In this document: one piece after another, positions 6,492-9,526 of the stretch
How positions within the stretch are numbered: position 1 is the stretch's first letter
Layout: each line of letters begins with the position of its first letter
NCBI GenBank assembly: GCA_002719135.1
Contig: PBGU01000029.1
Location: 1-9,526, forward strand
Length of the DNA: 9,526 bases
Direction: 5' to 3'
Origin: Gammaproteobacteria bacterium
Lineage (GTDB): Bacteria > Pseudomonadota > Gammaproteobacteria > Pseudomonadales > Azotimanducaceae
The notes under the pieces: model-generated
The model's database searches: none
What the model saw: only the letters and a program-made list of their open reading frames with translations
Told to the model about the DNA's origin: nothing
Made by a program: the position numbers and the translations under genes

Positions 6492-7223
6492 TTAATAGTT
6501 TTCGACGTCATTTTCAAACGTAAAGCCGCCACTCGCCATCACCAGACGATGCCGATCACCATCGAGATCAGGATCCCAGCTCTCATAGCCAGCGTCACCG
6601 TGCCACATCGCGACGCGGACCCCATCGGACCTCTCAGCGACGTGGGTTTCGTATACCTTCGGTTCGCGCGACGCCAGGTGCTTAAGAACCGCAGTCGTCG
6701 GTTGATATCTCGATAACTCGTAAAGAGTCACCCATGTGGGCGGCGCTAAATCAATTTCATCAGCGCGGTGTTTCTCCAACGCTACCGAGGGATTGATCCA
6801 TGCATGTTCTTCTATTTCCCCACCATCAACTTTGATGGGTTCGTCGATTTCCGCCTGGGCTGCAAAAAACCATGTGGCGTATCGTCGAGCAGTACTCGCG
6901 GGAGGTGTCCAGTGCGCAAACCAAACGAATTGACTCGATTCCGGAGAAATCCCCGCTTCCTCCTCTGCCTCACGGGATGCCGCGCGGCGAGCTGTGGCTT
7001 CGAGATCATCCCCTCCTTGGTAATCGCCTGGATCAATTCGACCTCCTGGGAACACCCACATCCCACCGAAGTCGATCCGGGCATTCTTCCGCAACATCAG
7101 CACTTCGACACCGTCCGCTCCGTCCCGCAGTAGCACGACGGTCGCCGCGGGTATTGCCGGCTCATCCGTATTCCTTTTATTGAGGTCCCCGTAGATATCG
7201 TTTTTGTGTTTATCGGTCGACAT
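6492..7223 (-). CDS. Nudix hydrolase, NUDT19-like (possible CoA/acyl-CoA diphosphatase)
   Basis: Nudix enzymes cleave nucleoside diphosphates linked to another group; the NUDT19-type branch hydrolyses CoA and acyl-CoA. Numbering from the chosen start, AATVVLLRDG (about 26-35) leads into VLMLRKNARIDFGGMWVFPG (about 41-60) and a long Nudix box GGRIDPGD...ASREAEEEAGI (60-92) with the REAEEEAG metal-binding core. The box is stretched between its first Gly and the RE core, as in NUDT19/RP2p-like proteins. HWTPPASTARRYATWFFAA (about 104-122), DGGEIEEHAWINP (about 133-145) and LAPPTW (159-164) also fit that branch. I chose the ATG at 7223-7221 (MSTDKHKND, 243 residues), with a weak GGGTG just upstream; the frame stays open to 7319, and an ATG at 7238 is possible. 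The surrounding CoA-thioester genes fit a CoA-directed role, but substrate specificity is inferred. Confidence 0.85.
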   Translation of the reverse strand: MSTDKHKNDIYGDLNKRNTDEPAIPAATVVLLRDGADGVEVLMLRKNARIDFGGMWVFPGGRIDPGDYQGGDDLEATARRAASREAEEEAGISPESSQFVWFAHWTPPASTARRYATWFFAAQAEIDEPIKVDGGEIEEHAWINPSVALEKHRADEIDLAPPTWVTLYELSRYQPTTAVLKHLASREPKVYETHVAERSDGVRVAMWHGDAGYESWDPDLDGDRHRLVMASGGFTFENDVENY

Positions 7224-7458
7224 GTTCACCCATTTCATCTTGTTCGTGTTGCTGGCGGCGCGATTCCCCGGCGTGAAGTCTTGATCCACAGCAAATACGC
7301 CCAGGGAGTACACGCACAAATTTCAATGCGATTATTAACGTCGTCTAGCGTTCTCGTCCAGTTCGATTTCACCTACATACGGGAATGGCGAGCCCAACGT
7401 TTCGATGATGCCCATAGAACGTGTGATAGCTTATGCACGAACGAGATAGGGATCAGAA
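7224..7458. promoter_or_regulatory. 235-base divergent intergenic region between the Nudix and NMO-like genes
   Basis: The longest non-coding stretch in the window. For the minus strand, TGGACG (7360-7355), 18 bases, then AATAAT (7336-7331) is a possible promoter that would leave a leader of about 100 bases before the Nudix ATG. For the plus strand, AGGGAT at 7448-7453 lies just before the GTG at 7459, and an in-frame TAG at 7447-7449 rules out any earlier start. The part up to 7319 is also open in the Nudix frame, so a longer Nudix N-terminus cannot be excluded. No obvious operator, riboswitch or RNA gene was seen. Confidence 0.35.
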
Positions 7459-8592
7459 GTGAACTCGAAAATTTGTGATTTGTTGGGGATCGAATTCCCT
7501 TTATTTGCATTCAGCCACTGTCGAGACGTGATTGCGGAAGTAAGTAATGCGGGTGGTTTTGGTGTACTTGGTGCGGCCGGCCACACGCCCGAAACCCTCG
7601 ATATCGAGTTGACGTGGATCGACGAGCACGTCAACGGAAAACCTTACGGCGTTGACCTACTCGTACCGACAAGCATGGAAAGCAAAGCGCAAGGATTGTC
7701 AAAAGAAGAGCTCGAAGACCGAATTCCGATAGAGCACAAAAGGTACATCGAAGAGCTGCTCGCCCAGCACGATATTGACACCGCGGACCTATGGACTGGA
7801 GTCATCCGCGCTGGAGTCGGCGACAACATGCGCCAGACCGGCGCGACGGCGATTCTTGAATCCGCATTTGCACACCCTGTAAAGATGGTCGTCAACGCGC
7901 TCGGGGTTCCGCCCACTTATATGATGTCCATGGCGCGCGAACGCGGAATCGTCGTCGGAGCACTCGCTGGAGCAAAGGAACATGCTGTAAAACACGCCGA
8001 GGCAGGCGTAGACGTCCTTATCGTCGCTGGTACAGAAGCGGGAGGGCACTGTGGCGAAGTATCAACGCTGGTCCTCGTCCCTGAAGTCCTTGATGCGATC
8101 AAAGAATACGACATGTGTGTGTTAGCAGCGGGCGGCATCGTCACCGGCCGTCAAATGGCTGCCTGCATGGCCATGGGCGCGCACGGTGCCTGGACTGGGT
8201 CCGTATGGTTAACCACGGCCGAAGCAGAGACTCTGCCCATCGTGAAAGAAAAAATGCTCGTTGCTAACTCGCGCCAAACGGTTCGTTCCAAAAGTCGAAC
8301 CGGAAAGTACACCCGGCAACTAAGGTCTGCCTGGACGGACGCATGGACGGCGGAAGAAAGTCCCGAACCACTACCGATGCCGCTACAGGGTGTCGTAGCA
8401 GCAGCAGCCTTCCGCAAAATAGATAAACTCGCACAAACCGATCATCCGGGAGCTCGTCAGCTCGCGAATTACTTCGTCGGACAAGGCGTCGGCCTCATGA
8501 ACGAATCCGTCGCCGTGCGTACGGTCGTGTACAACTTTATGGAGGATTTTGCCGAAGCCACGGAACGTCTATCTCATTCCGTCGCCGATTGA
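7459..8592 (+). CDS. FMN-dependent nitronate monooxygenase-like (2-nitropropane dioxygenase family) oxidoreductase
   Basis: A 377-residue TIM-barrel flavoprotein of the family that includes nitronate monooxygenases, FabK-type enoyl reductases and several CoA-intermediate oxidoreductases. The N-terminal half shows LLGIEFPLFAFSH and VSNAGGFGVLGAAG (about 28-41). VAGTEAGGH (189-197) places the family His at 197, and VLAAGGIVTGRQMAACMAMGAHGAWTGS (221-248, in two blocks) is the FMN-phosphate loop. A charged helical insert (about 72-108, with KEELEDRIPIEHKR) precedes the His motif, and the C-terminus carries GQGVGLMNE. The GTG start follows AGGGAT and is the first start after an in-frame TAG. The PLFAFSHC sequence differs from the usual P-(I/L)-x-Q/N-x-(P/G)-M in the FMN-binding first strand. 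It lies 68 bases before the hot-dog pair on the same strand. Automatic pipelines would call it a nitronate monooxygenase, but a role on an acyl-CoA intermediate is at least as plausible. Confidence 0.88.
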   Translation: MNSKICDLLGIEFPLFAFSHCRDVIAEVSNAGGFGVLGAAGHTPETLDIELTWIDEHVNGKPYGVDLLVPTSMESKAQGLSKEELEDRIPIEHKRYIEELLAQHDIDTADLWTGVIRAGVGDNMRQTGATAILESAFAHPVKMVVNALGVPPTYMMSMARERGIVVGALAGAKEHAVKHAEAGVDVLIVAGTEAGGHCGEVSTLVLVPEVLDAIKEYDMCVLAAGGIVTGRQMAACMAMGAHGAWTGSVWLTTAEAETLPIVKEKMLVANSRQTVRSKSRTGKYTRQLRSAWTDAWTAEESPEPLPMPLQGVVAAAAFRKIDKLAQTDHPGARQLANYFVGQGVGLMNESVAVRTVVYNFMEDFAEATERLSHSVAD

Positions 8593-8647
8593 CCTGATCC
8601 GCGAGAGGATGTTCCGTACAAAGTCAGGTCCAACACTTGGTTCAATC

Positions 8648-8653
8648 AGGAGG
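8648..8653 (+). promoter_or_regulatory. Consensus Shine-Dalgarno that decides the hot-dog dehydratase start
   Basis: AGGAGG lies 7 bases before the ATG at 8661. It shows that the upstream in-frame TTG at 8637 is not the start, because that codon precedes the ribosome site. Confidence 0.85.
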
Positions 8654-8660
8654 CGTCTGT

Positions 8661-9104
8661 ATGACTGATATCGATGATTTGAGGTCGAAGTTCCTAGATC
8701 TCGAATTCGATCGAACCGGTTTCGTGATCGATGCCGAACAGTCTGCAAAAGTGGCGAAGGCTTCAGGCGAAACTCGAGCAGAGTTCACTGATACCACAGA
8801 TCCTAATTTCGAGGCGTGTGCCCCGATCCTTGCTAGCCTTGCTTCAGGTCGTCGTTTACCTATCGACTTTCCGACGCTCGGCGGTATTTCGATGGATGGC
8901 GGAAAAGCCGTCGCCTGTATCAAGCCCGTTCGTCCCGGCATAAAGCTCACTGGTAAAACCCATTTACACGACATCTATGCCAAGAGTGGGAGGTCGGGAC
9001 GAATGATCTTTCTCGTCTCCCGAATGCAGTTATACGACGACTGCGGCGAACACCTTGCCACCACCGATTCGCGCCAGGTCATCAGAGAGCGACCGGACAA
9101 ATGA
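8661..9104 (+). CDS. FAS1-like dehydratase / MaoC N-terminal-type hot-dog protein
   Basis: A 147-residue single hot-dog protein resembling the N-terminal half of MaoC-type dehydratases (FAS1-like dehydratase domain), which usually works as the non-catalytic or substrate-binding half of an enoyl-CoA hydratase heteromer. Visible marks are ASGET (34-38), ISMDGGKA (76-83), KPVRPGIKL (88-96) and the strong HDIYAKSGRSGRMIFLVSR (103-121), ending in a strand with YDDCGEHLATTDSRQVIR. No D-x4-H catalytic dyad is seen, as expected for this half. The start is fixed by AGGAGG seven bases upstream. The stop overlaps the ATG of the next gene (ATGA at 9101-9104), as for obligate two-subunit partners such as ChsH2/ChsH1 of steroid side-chain degradation. 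The comparison is architectural; the substrate is unknown. Confidence 0.85.
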   Translation: MTDIDDLRSKFLDLEFDRTGFVIDAEQSAKVAKASGETRAEFTDTTDPNFEACAPILASLASGRRLPIDFPTLGGISMDGGKAVACIKPVRPGIKLTGKTHLHDIYAKSGRSGRMIFLVSRMQLYDDCGEHLATTDSRQVIRERPDK

Positions 9105-9523
9105 CCGTACAAACCATCGCTGATGTCGTGTTCGGAGACGAAATAACCCCTTGGCAACCCGATACATCACTCCAAGCAACCCGTAGTTTTGCTGAAGCGG
9201 TCGGATATTCAGGGAGTGGAAGGTTTGAGGACCACGGCAAGGCTCGAGCCCAGGGATTGCCTGGTGCCCTTGTCCCGGGAATCATGGGCATGGGATTTCT
9301 AACGAGCATGATTCACCGTTGGGCACCGCAAGGGAAAATCAAGTTCATCGATACGGTATTTAGAGCGCCCGTACTCGCCGACCACGACCACACCGTGACG
9401 GCGGTTGTCACGGACATCGACGAGGAGAACGGTGAGGTGGTATTGGATTTAACCATTCAGAATGAGCAGGAAGAAACGCGGGTATTCGGGACCGCAACCG
9501 TCCACTTACCCGCCGCGTCATAG
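9101..9523 (+). CDS. MaoC-like hot-dog protein, predicted partner of the preceding dehydratase subunit
   Basis: A 140-residue single hot-dog protein, expected to be the second subunit of a two-protein enoyl-CoA hydratase. From residue 30 it reads FAEAVGYSGSGRFED, then HGKARAQGLPGALVPGIMGMG, which aligns without gaps to the MaoC core (F-A-x-A-S-G-D-x-N-P-x-H-x-D...A-x-x-x-G-x-P-G...G). IDTVFRAPVLADHD (83-96) matches the conserved core strand of the family. In that alignment the catalytic Asp falls on Ser37 and the catalytic His on Phe42, so neither dyad residue is retained; Asp44 and His45 lie adjacent but out of register. The gene overlaps its partner by four bases and ends four bases before the window edge with TAG. 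It may use different residues, be a structural or binding subunit, or act in another step. Family assignment is good; catalytic activity is uncertain. Confidence 0.82.
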   Translation: MTVQTIADVVFGDEITPWQPDTSLQATRSFAEAVGYSGSGRFEDHGKARAQGLPGALVPGIMGMGFLTSMIHRWAPQGKIKFIDTVFRAPVLADHDHTVTAVVTDIDEENGEVVLDLTIQNEQEETRVFGTATVHLPAAS

Positions 9524-9526
9524 CCC

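Noticed and set aside
7224..7319. A longer N-terminus for the Nudix protein starting at 7319 or 7238
   Set aside because: The extra residues show no family similarity and lack a clear ribosome site; the internal ATG at 7223 with GGGTG is only modestly better, so this stays uncertain.
8593..8650. CCTGAT (8593-8598) and ATCAGG (8645-8650) as a structure hiding the ribosome site of the dehydratase
   Set aside because: Six base pairs across a 46-base loop are expected by chance, and one arm overlaps a Shine-Dalgarno that naturally pairs with CCT-containing sequence.
8637..8660. TTG start for the FAS1-like dehydratase
   Set aside because: A consensus AGGAGG lies downstream of it and at ideal spacing from the ATG at 8661.
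1..9526. Mobile element, CRISPR, toxin-antitoxin, defence system or RNA gene
   Set aside because: No transposase, integrase, direct-repeat array, terminal inverted repeats, tRNA-like cloverleaf or defence domain was seen; nearly all sequence is accounted for by metabolic genes.

Overview
The window is a compact bacterial metabolic region. It holds ten protein-coding genes, nine complete and one running off the left edge. I see no rRNA, tRNA, CRISPR array, insertion sequence, phage gene or defence gene. The families, Shine-Dalgarno sites, mixed ATG/GTG starts and two ATGA stop/start overlaps suit a Pseudomonadota-type bacterium with an acyl-CoA and alcohol catabolic repertoire. Free-living marine or soil proteobacteria are plausible hosts, but nothing here fixes the taxon.

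Layout, left to right. Two CaiB/BaiF-type (class III) CoA-transferase genes lie on the minus strand (825-2003, then 1-828) and overlap by 4 bases; the second is cut by the window edge. Across a 70-base divergent gap, an aldo/keto reductase (2074-3105) and a hydroxypyruvate isomerase (3246-4040) read on the plus strand. A phytanoyl-CoA-dioxygenase-family gene (4070-4819, minus) converges on the isomerase and diverges from a GMC-family flavin alcohol dehydrogenase (4883-6475, plus). A Nudix hydrolase resembling the NUDT19-type CoA diphosphatases (6492-7223, minus) converges on the GMC gene. After a 235-base divergent gap come an FMN-dependent nitronate monooxygenase-like protein (7459-8592), an FAS1-like/MaoC N-terminal-type dehydratase (8661-9104) and a MaoC-like hot-dog protein (9101-9523), all plus; the last two overlap by 4 bases.

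Working together (inference). Much of the window handles CoA thioesters: two CoA transferases activate acids, the hot-dog pair would hydrate or dehydrate an enoyl-CoA, the NMO-type flavoprotein may oxidise or reduce an activated intermediate, and the Nudix enzyme may trim CoA species. The PhyH oxygenase, GMC dehydrogenase and aldo/keto reductase supply hydroxylation and alcohol/carbonyl redox steps, and hydroxypyruvate isomerase links to C3 hydroxy-acid metabolism. No regulator or transporter is present, so the substrate cannot be named. Strand alternates through the window, so this is a cluster of short transcription units and not one operon.

I did not find a clearly new system. The two points most worth a second look are the 3' hot-dog pair, in which neither protein shows the canonical hydratase Asp/His dyad, and the overlapping CoA-transferase pair, whose second member has lost the usual N-terminal E-x-P-x-x-G-D-x-x-R stretch.
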